DNA of 37,468 bases from JAVBOD01 sp031551045 (GTDB lineage Bacteria; Bacteroidota; Bacteroidia; Bacteroidales; UBA932): contig JAVBOD010000060.1 of assembly GCA_031551045.1 (NCBI GenBank), positions 1 to 37,468 on the forward strand. The letters are read 5' to 3'. The notes under the pieces are model-generated. The model had not been told where the DNA came from. It was given only the letters and a program-made list of their open reading frames with translations, and searched no databases. Each line of letters opens with the position of its first letter. Positions within the stretch are counted from its first letter, which is position 1. Positions 15,942 through 24,226 of the stretch are shown here, piece after piece. The position numbers and the translations under genes were made by a program.

Positions 15942-17348
15942 TTAAATGAAAGGCGCTACGATATGAAAATAAAACCCTTTTTCGCCCATTTTATTGACAG
16001 AAAAGTCCAAACGTAAGGTAATGTCATAATAAGTTACCACATCAAGCCCCCATCCGCCACTGTACAAAAAACTATTTTGCAAGGTGTTATCCAGTGTTTT
16101 GTAGCGATTATACACGTAGCCGGCATCGAAGAAGGCATTCATATAAAAAGTAAAATGGATTTTATTGAATTTCGAAAGCGCCGATAAAAAATTAAGCGTC
16201 ACCACCTTTGTAGGCAACAAGGTAAACTTCAGGTTATTTTGCAACATCACATAATATTGCCCGTCCATTACATAATACTCGTATCCGCGCAGCCATTTAT
16301 TATTATAGCCCAGCGAACGGCTATCCACATACGCATCTTTAGCAGCAAGGGATATTTTTGCAGCAGTATAACCGGAATAACCCCAGCGCGGGGCCAAGCG
16401 TATGTGCCGCTGATATTCGGGATACAAAGCCAACGAATACGATTCTCCATCCACGGCCGTGGCAACATCCGTAAGAAGCCCGAATAAATAGCCTTCCAGC
16501 GGATAAACATATGAGTCGCGATAGTCGGAGCGGTAATTGTATGTAAGTTGAAGAAAATCGCGCGAGGTTTCAGCACTGTTCCAATAAGCAGGATTTAATG
16601 CCAACACCGTATCTTGAATATTGATATGATTATAGTTGAAATTCACGTAGTGATAGTCTCTCATTCGAGGACGATATATATAATTCACACAAAACCCGTT
16701 ATCTCTTTTTATCGGGCCATCCAGCGAGGTAACATACAGTACTTCGTTGGCCGCTGTGATATAGGAAACGTTCCGTTGTGTTTCATAGAAATAAGAAGCG
16801 CCCAACAAATGCCGCCGTTTCTTGTCTAATGCCACATTTTGATAGGAAAAAACGAAAGCACGCATATAGCCCCATTTTCCGGTAACACGCGCCGTTTCGT
16901 TACGGCCACGCATATTATTAATCGTCAAGCCGGTCATTACTGTCACTTTTTCCCACGAAGGATCTTTCAACCATGCGCTGGTATTCCTATCTTCGAGTTT
17001 AAAATCAAGATTCGGCCAGATGTACCAACGCTCTTCTACTTTCACTTTTATGATTACCGATAACGTATCGTCTTCTGGATATTCGGCATCCACATACACG
17101 TAATTGAAAAGCGACGTGTTAAGGATATTGGCGCGGCTGGCCTCCAGCCTCTCTTCCAAGAGTTGTGTATCGGAAAATTTATCTCCGATCCTGACAGTCA
17201 TTTCACGCAAAATAATGAGAAGCTTTGTTTGCTTGTTGCCTGAGACACGAATATCACGCACGTATTTTGTTTGAGCGCAAAGCGGCGCAGCTCCTGCCGC
17301 AAAAAACAACAGGCAGCCCATCACACATATCAGCCAACTATTACGCAT
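15942..17348 (-). CDS. BamA/TamA-like outer-membrane protein with one POTRA domain
   Basis: 468 residues. A signal peptide (MRNSWLICVMGCLLFFAAGAAPLCAQ) is followed by one POTRA-like domain (KYVRDIRVSGNKQTKLLIILREM ... VEER, about 27-110) and a beta-barrel rich in alternating aromatic strands ending in an aromatic residue-containing VAPFI. KWLRGYEYYVMDGQYY contains the RGY motif that marks the Omp85 barrel lid region. Being much shorter than BamA (five POTRA), it belongs with the small Omp85 proteins whose substrates are mostly unknown. It lies upstream of lon on the same strand, separated by 43 bases with a lon -7 box, so it is probably a separate gene rather than part of an assembly operon. 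Confidence 0.85.
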   Translation of the reverse strand: MRNSWLICVMGCLLFFAAGAAPLCAQTKYVRDIRVSGNKQTKLLIILREMTVRIGDKFSDTQLLEERLEASRANILNTSLFNYVYVDAEYPEDDTLSVIIKVKVEERWYIWPNLDFKLEDRNTSAWLKDPSWEKVTVMTGLTINNMRGRNETARVTGKWGYMRAFVFSYQNVALDKKRRHLLGASYFYETQRNVSYITAANEVLYVTSLDGPIKRDNGFCVNYIYRPRMRDYHYVNFNYNHINIQDTVLALNPAYWNSAETSRDFLQLTYNYRSDYRDSYVYPLEGYLFGLLTDVATAVDGESYSLALYPEYQRHIRLAPRWGYSGYTAAKISLAAKDAYVDSRSLGYNNKWLRGYEYYVMDGQYYVMLQNNLKFTLLPTKVVTLNFLSALSKFNKIHFTFYMNAFFDAGYVYNRYKTLDNTLQNSFLYSGGWGLDVVTYYDITLRLDFSVNKMGEKGFYFHIVAPFI

Positions 17349-17412
17349 TTATCAATTTACGCTCCTTTATTTTGACACTCGTCCTTCAGGGTTTTGAGTT
17401 CTAATTTTTGAA

Positions 17413-17445
17413 AGATTTGACAAATTTTAAAAATTTGTCAAATCT
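17413..17445. repeat. 33-nt perfect palindrome, copy 2
   Basis: Same arms as copy 1 with a TAA centre instead of CAA. It lies 13 bases beyond the rlmB stop and 64 bases before the start of the Omp85-like gene. Confidence 0.9.
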
Positions 17446-17458
17446 AATCGCTGTTTTG

Positions 17459-18244
17459 TCACTGCCGTTGCCGCACGGCTTCAAACAGTACCACCGCCGC
17501 TGCCGCCGACACATTCAACGATGCAATTTCGCCTTGCAAGGGAATACACACCCGCTCGTCGGAGAGTTTCAACACCGCTTCGGAAATGCCGGTATCTTCC
17601 GCTCCCATTACAATGGCTGTGGGGCATTTGAAATCGAAATCATATACGGATTTCTTACTTTTCTCCGTTGCAGAAACAATTTTCAACCCGCTATCTTTCA
17701 AATAATACAAGGCTGTCCGCAAATTCGGCACACGACACACCGGAATGCGGTTCAACGCGCCGGCCGATGTTTTCAAGGCATCGGCATTTACCGGCGCAGC
17801 GCCTTTTGCCGGTACTACCAAGGCATGCACACCGGCGCATTCCGCCGAACGCGCAATAGCGCCAAAATTCCGCACATCGGTCACACCGTCGAGCAATAAA
17901 ATCAAAGGAGTTTCTCCTTTTTCAAACGTAGTTGCCACCACGTTTTCCAAATCGGCATAAGCAATTAACGAAACATAGGCCACCACTCCTTGATGATTGC
18001 TTTGCGTAAGGCTGTTCAGCTTTTCGGCCGGCACATATTGCACCGGAATATTTTTTTCTTCCAGCAAAGCATATAACTCACGAAACAAAACGCCGTCCAA
18101 GCCGTTTTTCAACAGCACGCGTTCCACTTCGCGCCCGGCCTGAATGGCTTCCATTACCGGACGCATGCCGAATAATAAATTATCGGGCGCCTTCTCTTTC
18201 TTCGGGAAAGAGGGATATTTTTTTTTGAAGTGTGGTTTTTCCAT
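17459..18244 (-). CDS. rlmB: 23S rRNA (guanosine-2'-O-)-methyltransferase RlmB
   Basis: 261 residues. SPOUT-class (TrmH-like) 2'-O-methyltransferase, expected to modify a guanosine of the 23S peptidyl-transferase loop (G2251 in E. coli). A short Lys-rich N-terminus precedes the substrate-binding domain (LLFGMRPVMEAIQAGREVERVLLKNG), and the knotted C-terminal domain carries motif 1 VRNFGAIARSAECAGVHALV, motif 2 IVMGAEDTGIS and motif 3 CIPLQGEIASLNVSAAAAVVLFE. All three motifs are intact. RlmB and other TrmH paralogues are hard to tell apart by eye; the full-length plan favours RlmB. Confidence 0.9.
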   Translation of the reverse strand: MEKPHFKKKYPSFPKKEKAPDNLLFGMRPVMEAIQAGREVERVLLKNGLDGVLFRELYALLEEKNIPVQYVPAEKLNSLTQSNHQGVVAYVSLIAYADLENVVATTFEKGETPLILLLDGVTDVRNFGAIARSAECAGVHALVVPAKGAAPVNADALKTSAGALNRIPVCRVPNLRTALYYLKDSGLKIVSATEKSKKSVYDFDFKCPTAIVMGAEDTGISEAVLKLSDERVCIPLQGEIASLNVSAAAAVVLFEAVRQRQ

Positions 18245-18268
18245 AGTAATATGTTATTTATTTCGTTT

Positions 18269-18369
18269 GTCATTCTGAGCGAAGTGAAGAACCTATGCAT
18301 TAAAGAATAGCTTGCTTTCCCGCCCTGCGGGAAGATGACGAGCAGATTCTTCACTTCGCTCAGAATGAC
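18269..18369. repeat. Compound REP-like element: two 23-nt inverted copies around a hairpin
   Basis: The left copy (18269-18291, starting GTCATTCTGAGCGAAGTG) is the exact reverse complement of the right copy (18347-18369, ending TTCGCTCAGAATGAC). Between them TTCCCGC-CCT-GCGGGAA (18317-18333) is itself a perfect 7-bp hairpin. The whole could fold as one large cruciform, like the paired REP units mobilised by REP-associated transposases in other bacteria. It lies between rlmB and the ABC-F gene; no transposase is nearby. Confidence 0.85.
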
Positions 18370-18397
18370 AATATATCATTTTAAATGCTATGAATGA

Positions 18398-18430
18398 AGA
18401 TTTGACAAATTTCAAAAATTTGTCAAATCT
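18398..18430. repeat. 33-nt perfect palindrome, copy 3
   Basis: Identical to copy 1 (CAA centre). It begins 2 bases after the ABC-F stop codon and lies 28 bases from the compound REP-like element. Confidence 0.9.
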
Positions 18431-18432
18431 AA

Positions 18433-20385
18433 TTATTTCAACTCCTCCAATTGCATTTGAAGAATCTCCCATTCGTACATCGTGCGCTCCAACGCTGATT
18501 TTTCGCTATTGTAGGCTTTAAAAAAATCGTCCGTAAAATGTTGTGCATCGGGTTGCGTTAACTGCTCATCCATTCCGGCAATTTTTTGTTCGTGCGCTTC
18601 AATCCGTTTTTCAACAGCCTCTATTTCGGTTTTTAATTTCCGGAGCTGCTTGTCCAATTGTTTGCGCGCCTGCCGTTCTTCTTCCGTTGTTTTCGATGAT
18701 GTTTTCGTTTCCTCAACTTCAGGCTGTTTCGGCGCTACAGCGGCCGGAGCGTTGATTTCCAGTTCGCGCATATTCTCTAATTTGCGCTTCTTCAGGAAAT
18801 CGTTGATTCCGCCTAAATGTTCTTTCACTTTTCCGTCGCGGTACTCATAAATCTTATCGACCAAACCGTCTAAAAACTCACGGTCATGCGATACTACCAG
18901 CAAGGTGCCGTCGTACTTCATCAACGCATTTTTCAGAATATCTTTCGACCGCATGTCCATGTGGTTCGTCGGTTCGTCGAGCGCCAGCAAATTATAGGGT
19001 TTCAGCATCAGCATAGCCATGGCCAAACGCGACCGCTCGCCACCGCTCAGTACTTTTATTTTTTTATCGACGTCTTCGCCGCGGAACAGAAATGCGCCCA
19101 AAATATCGCGCAATTTAGTCCGTACATCGCCTACCGCAATTCTTTCCAGCGTGTCGAACACCGTGGCTTCGTTGTCCATCAACTCGTCCTGATTCTGGGC
19201 AAAGTAGCCGGTTTGCACGTTATGCCCTATTTTTACCTCGCCTTCTTCGTACGGTAAATTGCCCACGGCAATGCGCAGCATAGTTGTTTTTCCTTCGCCG
19301 TTTCGTCCTACGAAAGCTACGCGTTCACCCCGCTCAATCGTAATATTGGCGCCGGAAAAAACAATGTGGTCGCCGTACCGCTTAGCCACCTCTTTTGCTT
19401 GCAATACGACTTGTCCCGAGCGCGGCACCGGTGGAAATTTAATGTGCAACGCCGCCGTATCTTCATCGTCAATCTCAATGCGCTCCACCTTTTCCAGTTG
19501 CTTGATGCGCGATTGCACCTGATTGGACTTGGTAGCTTTATAGCGAAAACGTTCAATAAATTCTTCCGTTTTTTCAATCATTCGTTGTTGGTTTTCATAC
19601 GCCGCCATTTGCTGCCCGCGGCGCTCACGGCGGAGTTCCACATATTTCGAATAATTGACTTTGTAGTCATACGCTTTTCCCAGCAGTAATTCTATCGTGC
19701 GGTTCGTTACCGCATCTAGAAAAGCGCGGTCGTGCGAAATAAGCACCAGCGCGCCGTTGTAGTCTTTCAAATAATCTTCGAGCCACTGGATAGATTCAAT
19801 ATCAAGATGGTTGGTCGGCTCATCGAGCAAAAGCAATTGCGGGCGTTGCAACAGGATTTTCGCCAGCTCGATACGCATCCGCCAACCGCCGCTGAACTCC
19901 GATGTAGCACGTTCAAAATCTTCCCGTTTAAAACCCAAACCCAACAATGTTTTTTCCGCATCTCCTTCCTGGTTATCGCCGCCCAAAAGATGGTAATGAT
20001 CGTTGTAATCATTCAACTTTACCATCAAATCGTGATAGTATTCCGATTCGTAATCGGTACGTTCAGCCAGCTCGTGCGAAATTTTTTCGATTTGACGCGC
20101 TATTTCGTGCAAGCGCTCGAAGGCCGATAATGTTTCTTCGAGCACCGTTTTTCCATCGGACACCGCCATTTGTTGCGGCAGGTATCCTATGGTATAATCG
20201 CCGGGCACCGCCACCTGTCCGGATGTAGGCGTTTTGATGCCTACCAATATTTTGAGCAACGTAGATTTTCCGGCTCCGTTTTTTCCCACCAATCCGATGC
20301 GGTCACGCGGGCTTATCGCAAACGACACGTCGTTGAACAGCGTGAAGCCACCGAATTCTACCGTGATATTATTTATTGAAACCAT
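18433..20385 (-). CDS. ABC-F family ATPase (Uup/EttA-like), C-terminal coiled coil
   Basis: 650 residues with two ABC modules and no membrane segment, the ABC-F plan. First module: Walker A GLVGKNGAGKST, signature EFSGGWRMRIELA, Walker B LLLLDEPTNHLD. Second: GRNGEGKTT (Glu in place of the usual Ala), signature LSGGERSRLAMA, Walker B LALDEPTNHMD. Between them is the linker rich in YENQQRMIEKTEEFIERFRYKA, which in this family reaches the ribosomal P-site tRNA. A charged C-terminal coiled coil (about 575-640) suggests the Uup-type branch, which also binds DNA. Role as translation factor is inferred from the family. Start ATG overlaps the GH13 stop (TGATG). Confidence 0.92.
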   Translation of the reverse strand: MVSINNITVEFGGFTLFNDVSFAISPRDRIGLVGKNGAGKSTLLKILVGIKTPTSGQVAVPGDYTIGYLPQQMAVSDGKTVLEETLSAFERLHEIARQIEKISHELAERTDYESEYYHDLMVKLNDYNDHYHLLGGDNQEGDAEKTLLGLGFKREDFERATSEFSGGWRMRIELAKILLQRPQLLLLDEPTNHLDIESIQWLEDYLKDYNGALVLISHDRAFLDAVTNRTIELLLGKAYDYKVNYSKYVELRRERRGQQMAAYENQQRMIEKTEEFIERFRYKATKSNQVQSRIKQLEKVERIEIDDEDTAALHIKFPPVPRSGQVVLQAKEVAKRYGDHIVFSGANITIERGERVAFVGRNGEGKTTMLRIAVGNLPYEEGEVKIGHNVQTGYFAQNQDELMDNEATVFDTLERIAVGDVRTKLRDILGAFLFRGEDVDKKIKVLSGGERSRLAMAMLMLKPYNLLALDEPTNHMDMRSKDILKNALMKYDGTLLVVSHDREFLDGLVDKIYEYRDGKVKEHLGGINDFLKKRKLENMRELEINAPAAVAPKQPEVEETKTSSKTTEEERQARKQLDKQLRKLKTEIEAVEKRIEAHEQKIAGMDEQLTQPDAQHFTDDFFKAYNSEKSALERTMYEWEILQMQLEELK

Positions 20386-22106
20386 CAGGTTCGCGGTGTT
20401 AATTTATACATTTTGTAATCGTAGGCATTCAATGGAACCAGCATCTTTCCGTCAACCATCATTTGCTCATCGTTTTTCTTCACTATATTTTCCGCTTTAT
20501 AAGTTTGACTCTCATTCAGCTTCATGGTTTGAAAGGCATGTCCGGGGATTTGCACATGCAACGTTCCCCGCTGTGCGCCGAAATAAGCGACACATAGCAT
20601 TTTTTCCTTTTCGGAATGCCGTAAAAAAACATACACTTTATTGAAATCTATATCCGTTTGTCCGCCGTTCGCCCACATCAAATCATAAAATTCGCCGTTT
20701 GCCACGGCATCGGATACAGCCACCGCCCTCAATAATGCGCTATAGTTTTCCCTCAGTTTTTTTTGTTCTTCCGACAGATATTTGCCATCGAATTCAAAAT
20801 TATTTACCCATTTTCTCCACTCCGGCATCAGCGTGTAATCGAAAATCGATGTGCGCCCGTCGTCGCCGCTGAAGCCCACCGCGCCTTCGGCAGGTTCGCC
20901 CACTTCCTGCCCGCAATACATCATCACAGGGCCGCGATGCAGGGCCGCCGAAACCAGCATGGCCGGAAGGGCTTTATGCGGTTCGCTGCCCGCAAAAAAA
21001 CGCGAGGCGATGCGTTGTTCGTCGTGATTTTCCATGAAGCGCAACATCCGCTCGCCAATGCCTTCCGCCTGCTGCCAGCAAGCCGTAATGGCAGCGGTGG
21101 ATGTGCCGCCGGCAATCACATTTCGAAGGGTGTCATACAGGCCGACTTTATCATATAAATAATCAAAATGTCCTTCAAAAATATAAGAGCGGTATTGCTC
21201 GGATTGATAGATTTCGGCAATAAAAATAATTTCAGGATTTACCGCTTTTATTTGCGGAATCGCCCAATTCCAAAAGGCTACGGGCACCATTCCGGCCATA
21301 TCGCAGCGGAAACCGTCCACTTCTTTTTTTGTCCAAAACAGCAAAATGTCGCGCATTTTCGACCATGTATCCGGAACCGGCTGAAAGTGGCTCGTTCTTC
21401 CGTGTTGGTAATCCACGCCATAGTTCAGTTTTACCGTTTCGTACCAATCGCTCGCCGAAGGATGCGGCGAGAAACAATCGTTTCCCGTGACTTTTGCTGG
21501 TTGTTCGCGGTAAGTGAAAGCCGGCGCCGGATACCGTTCGCCAAAAGGCTGCACGCCTTGCGGAATTGTAAAATCGTCCGGCAAATAATAAAAATTATTT
21601 TGGTTGGAAAATGCAGCGGCGGTGTCGTCGTTCGCTCCAAAATCAACTGCTCCCGCCGGTTTTGCATCCGAATAGTACGCCCGCGCTACATGATTCGGAA
21701 CGAAGTCTATTATTGCCTTCAATCCCGCATTGTGCGTACGCGTCACTAATTCTTCGAACTCTTCCATACGTCTCGCTACGTTGATGGCCAAGTCAGGGTC
21801 TATGTCGTAATAGTCTTTAATCGCATAAGGCGATCCGGCGCGCCCTTTCACAATTTCCGGCGCATCGGGGCGAATGCCGAAAGCGCTGTAATCCGTACAG
21901 GTAGCGTGTTCCAGCACACCGGTGTACCATACATGCGTAGCGCCCAACTTTTTTATTTCCTGTAATGCTTTTCTGTTGAAATGCCATAGTTTACCAACAC
22001 CATTTTCCTGAATGGTTCCGCCGGGGATTTGTTTCTTTCTTTTTTGTATGCCTACATTTCCGAAGAGTCGCGGGAGTACTTGGTATATGACGATTTTCCG
22101 CGGCAT
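20385..22106 (-). CDS. Alpha-amylase family (GH13) glycoside hydrolase, cytoplasmic
   Basis: 573 residues with a complete GH13 catalytic set: region I DFVPNH (134-139), region II GFRCDMA with Arg267 and nucleophile Asp269, region III FIAEIY with acid/base Glu298, region IV ENHDEQR with Asp362. The start MPRKIVIYQVLPRLFGN has no signal peptide, so it should act in the cytoplasm, on stored glycogen or imported maltodextrin. The subfamily and exact bond specificity cannot be told by eye. It is squeezed between cyuA and the ABC-F gene with 1-base stop/start overlaps at both ends (TAATG and TGATG), so its translation is probably coupled to both neighbours, although their functions look unrelated. 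Confidence 0.92.
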   Translation of the reverse strand: MPRKIVIYQVLPRLFGNVGIQKRKKQIPGGTIQENGVGKLWHFNRKALQEIKKLGATHVWYTGVLEHATCTDYSAFGIRPDAPEIVKGRAGSPYAIKDYYDIDPDLAINVARRMEEFEELVTRTHNAGLKAIIDFVPNHVARAYYSDAKPAGAVDFGANDDTAAAFSNQNNFYYLPDDFTIPQGVQPFGERYPAPAFTYREQPAKVTGNDCFSPHPSASDWYETVKLNYGVDYQHGRTSHFQPVPDTWSKMRDILLFWTKKEVDGFRCDMAGMVPVAFWNWAIPQIKAVNPEIIFIAEIYQSEQYRSYIFEGHFDYLYDKVGLYDTLRNVIAGGTSTAAITACWQQAEGIGERMLRFMENHDEQRIASRFFAGSEPHKALPAMLVSAALHRGPVMMYCGQEVGEPAEGAVGFSGDDGRTSIFDYTLMPEWRKWVNNFEFDGKYLSEEQKKLRENYSALLRAVAVSDAVANGEFYDLMWANGGQTDIDFNKVYVFLRHSEKEKMLCVAYFGAQRGTLHVQIPGHAFQTMKLNESQTYKAENIVKKNDEQMMVDGKMLVPLNAYDYKMYKLTPRT

Positions 22107-23380
22107 TAACAGGTTTTGTTTGTCATGATTTGCAAAATTAATTTGTCGGCGTAATTAATACCATGAGCGCCCACTTCCACTAAGTTCGCAATGGTTTTAT
22201 CCACATCCTTATCAATAATTCCTTCAAATTCGCTTACTACGCGATTTTGCATGGCCGTCATGGCCGAGAGCATGGCTACGGAAACACCGGTTGCTACTTT
22301 CAATGCACAGGCGGTTTTCGCTCCGTCGCAAATCATTCCGGTGATATTGGCAATCATGTTTTTGATGGCGTAACATATTTGATCGAAATTGCCGTCTAAT
22401 AGATAAACAATCCCGCAACTGGCGCCGGTAGAGGCAATCACACAACCGCACAAGGCCGACAAACGCCCCATGTTTTGTTTGATATAAATAGCCGTCAGGT
22501 GGCTCAATATAAGCGCCCGAATCAAATCTTCGCGGCTCCTATTGTTTTCTTTGGCAAAAAGCACTACCGGCAACGTTACATTAATACCTTGGTTTCCGCT
22601 TCCGGAATTACTCATCACGGGCATCATGGCACCCGACATGCGGGCGTAGCTGGTAGCGGCGGTAATATTAGTCATGCGCGAATAAATGCCATTGCCGAAA
22701 AAGGTCCGCGAAAGGTCGGAATTCACAAACTGGCTGCGGGGATTTTTCATCGCCTCGTCGGCCGCCGCCATGTTCATATCGGCCGCATCCATAATAAACG
22801 CAAGTTCTGTTTCCGGCGTAGTCACTGCAAAGTCATAAATCTTCCGCATGTTTAAAGCTACGGTCGGTTCTTCCGTCACCACCTTGTGTTCCGGCATTTT
22901 GTCCAACAATACTTGTTTATTTTTTTCGATATAGCATATATTTTGATGGCTCCCGCGGATAATCACTCTTGCTACGTCGCTGCCGGCCGCACATACCGCC
23001 TCTATGTAGAGCTTATCTTCCACATCTTTCAGTTGAAAGTTGATTTTTCCGTCGTCCACAAATTGCTTTGCCGCGGGAATATCCCCAGGCTTAACGCTGT
23101 TCAATACTTCCAATCCGTCGGCCGGATTTCCAACCAACACCCCTAACGAGATGGCAATCGGCAACCCGAACATACCGGTTCCCGGAATACCCACGCCCAT
23201 GGCGTTTTTAATCACATTGCCCGATAAAAACATGTCCACTTTCTCGGGCGTTTTTCCTAGTACTTCTTTCGCTTTTGCAGCTGCTAATGCCACTGCTACC
23301 GGTTCCGTGCAACCCACTGCCGGAACAATTTCGCGTTTCATCAACGCAATAATCTGTTCTTTCTCCGTTTCCGTAATCAT
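22106..23380 (-). CDS. cyuA: L-cysteine desulfidase family protein (UPF0597/CyuA)
   Basis: 424 residues from the ATG at 23380 (MITETEKEQIIALMKREIVPAVGCTEP). The longer frame to 23443 adds 21 residues not expected in this family and runs over the promoter leader. Hallmarks are AVGCTEPVAVALAAA (Cys24), SGNVIKNAMGVGIPGTG, SNSGSGNQGI, and the cluster cysteines CGCVIASTGASCG (311, 313, 322) and MICDGAKTAC (351, 358). Family members use an oxygen-labile [4Fe-4S] cluster to turn L-cysteine into pyruvate, ammonia and sulfide; relatives also act like serine dehydratases. This suits an anaerobic amino-acid user. First gene of the cyuA-GH13-ABC-F chain. Confidence 0.88.
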   Translation of the reverse strand: MITETEKEQIIALMKREIVPAVGCTEPVAVALAAAKAKEVLGKTPEKVDMFLSGNVIKNAMGVGIPGTGMFGLPIAISLGVLVGNPADGLEVLNSVKPGDIPAAKQFVDDGKINFQLKDVEDKLYIEAVCAAGSDVARVIIRGSHQNICYIEKNKQVLLDKMPEHKVVTEEPTVALNMRKIYDFAVTTPETELAFIMDAADMNMAAADEAMKNPRSQFVNSDLSRTFFGNGIYSRMTNITAATSYARMSGAMMPVMSNSGSGNQGINVTLPVVLFAKENNRSREDLIRALILSHLTAIYIKQNMGRLSALCGCVIASTGASCGIVYLLDGNFDQICYAIKNMIANITGMICDGAKTACALKVATGVSVAMLSAMTAMQNRVVSEFEGIIDKDVDKTIANLVEVGAHGINYADKLILQIMTNKTC

Positions 23381-23440
23381 TACTGGTCTCAATAAAAAAA
23401 GGCATGTCAGCGTACTAACACACCAAGCTAATTCAAGGCT

Positions 23441-23472
23441 CAAAATTACGAAAAAAAAATATACTGCGCAAA
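23441..23472 (-). promoter_or_regulatory. Strong candidate promoter of the cyuA operon
   Basis: On the minus strand: TTTG (23472-23469), a 20-base spacer, then TAATTTTG (23448-23441). Both elements match the Bacteroidetes consensus with normal spacing. It starts 8 bases after the DUF502 stop and leaves a leader of about 55 bases before cyuA, so cyuA need not depend on DUF502 transcription. Confidence 0.6.
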
Positions 23473-23479
23473 TGCCTGC

Positions 23480-24073
23480 TTAGGTTTTCTCTACGGAGTT
23501 GATGAACTGTTCGGCATATTGTGCGGAACCTATCCCGTATTGCTTAATCAAGCGTGTGAACTCCGGCAGACGGATATTCAACAGTTGCACGCTACTTTTA
23601 GGAACAATCCGCAATTCTCCGCCACTCAAGCCGCCTTCGCTTACATACAAAGTATAGAAATCGGCGCTCTCGCTGGTCACATAACACAAAGAAAAAGCGT
23701 CTCCGTCTTTCAGTAAAGCCGGACGGAAATTATTCTCGCTTTTGATGCCTGCTTCGGTACCAAACAGCGATTTGGCTAAATTATATACCGGAATTTTTTC
23801 CAATACTCCCGATTCGAATTTCCGCACTTGCTTTTGTATCCACGGACTTTTTATCAGCAGGCCGCATAAATAACCCAACAAAATCATTATCAACGCCGAA
23901 ATCAGCAGTACGCCCAGAACGCCCAACAGGCGGGAAATATGCAGGCGCGCTTCAATGCTGTGCACCAAAGGGCTGATGATGTGATGCAATTTTTCCAGTA
24001 AAATAATGGTTACAATCAAAGGAAATAATATTCCGATATATCCGTTAATAGTTGTAGCAAAGAATTTTTTCAT
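23480..24073 (-). CDS. DUF502 family membrane protein
   Basis: 197 residues from the ATG at 24073; an upstream GTG (24091) adds only six residues before MKKFFATTINGYIGIL. Two long transmembrane helices (about residues 9-27 and 50-73) are followed by a soluble domain with the family's characteristic VLEKIPVYNLAKSLFG and GGELRIVPKSSVQLLNIRLPEFTRLIKQYGIG. The family has no established biochemical function. It is a single gene upstream of cyuA, which has its own promoter. An inner-membrane location is expected. Confidence 0.87.
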   Translation of the reverse strand: MKKFFATTINGYIGILFPLIVTIILLEKLHHIISPLVHSIEARLHISRLLGVLGVLLISALIMILLGYLCGLLIKSPWIQKQVRKFESGVLEKIPVYNLAKSLFGTEAGIKSENNFRPALLKDGDAFSLCYVTSESADFYTLYVSEGGLSGGELRIVPKSSVQLLNIRLPEFTRLIKQYGIGSAQYAEQFINSVEKT

Positions 24074-24186
24074 AATAAATATTTTTAACACTATTCCCTT
24101 GAGAAAACAATAAACGAGCCAAAATATTAAATAGTCATAAAGTGGTTAAAGTTTAATTTTCTCCGGGGCGTCGATTAATTTTTAAT

Positions 24187-24209
24187 TATATTTGTTTTCT
24201 ATAAATTTG
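24187..24209 (+). promoter_or_regulatory. Tandem candidate -7 boxes of the proline dehydrogenase gene
   Basis: TATATTTG (24187-24194) and TAAATTTG (24202-24209) both match TAnnTTTG and lie 33 and 18 bases before the ATG at 24227. Neither has a good TTG at the standard upstream distance. Confidence 0.35.
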
Positions 24210-24226
24210 TAACAAAAATAGTGACG

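Noticed and set aside
16239..16576. Overlapping frames inside the Omp85-like gene as small genes
   Set aside because: They lie entirely inside a barrel gene with signal peptide, POTRA and RGY motif in the correct frame.
23381..23443. N-terminal extension of cyuA (21 residues with a hydrophobic run)
   Set aside because: It overlaps the promoter and leader region, and the family begins at the ATG at 23380; the run is not a signal peptide expected for this cytoplasmic enzyme.
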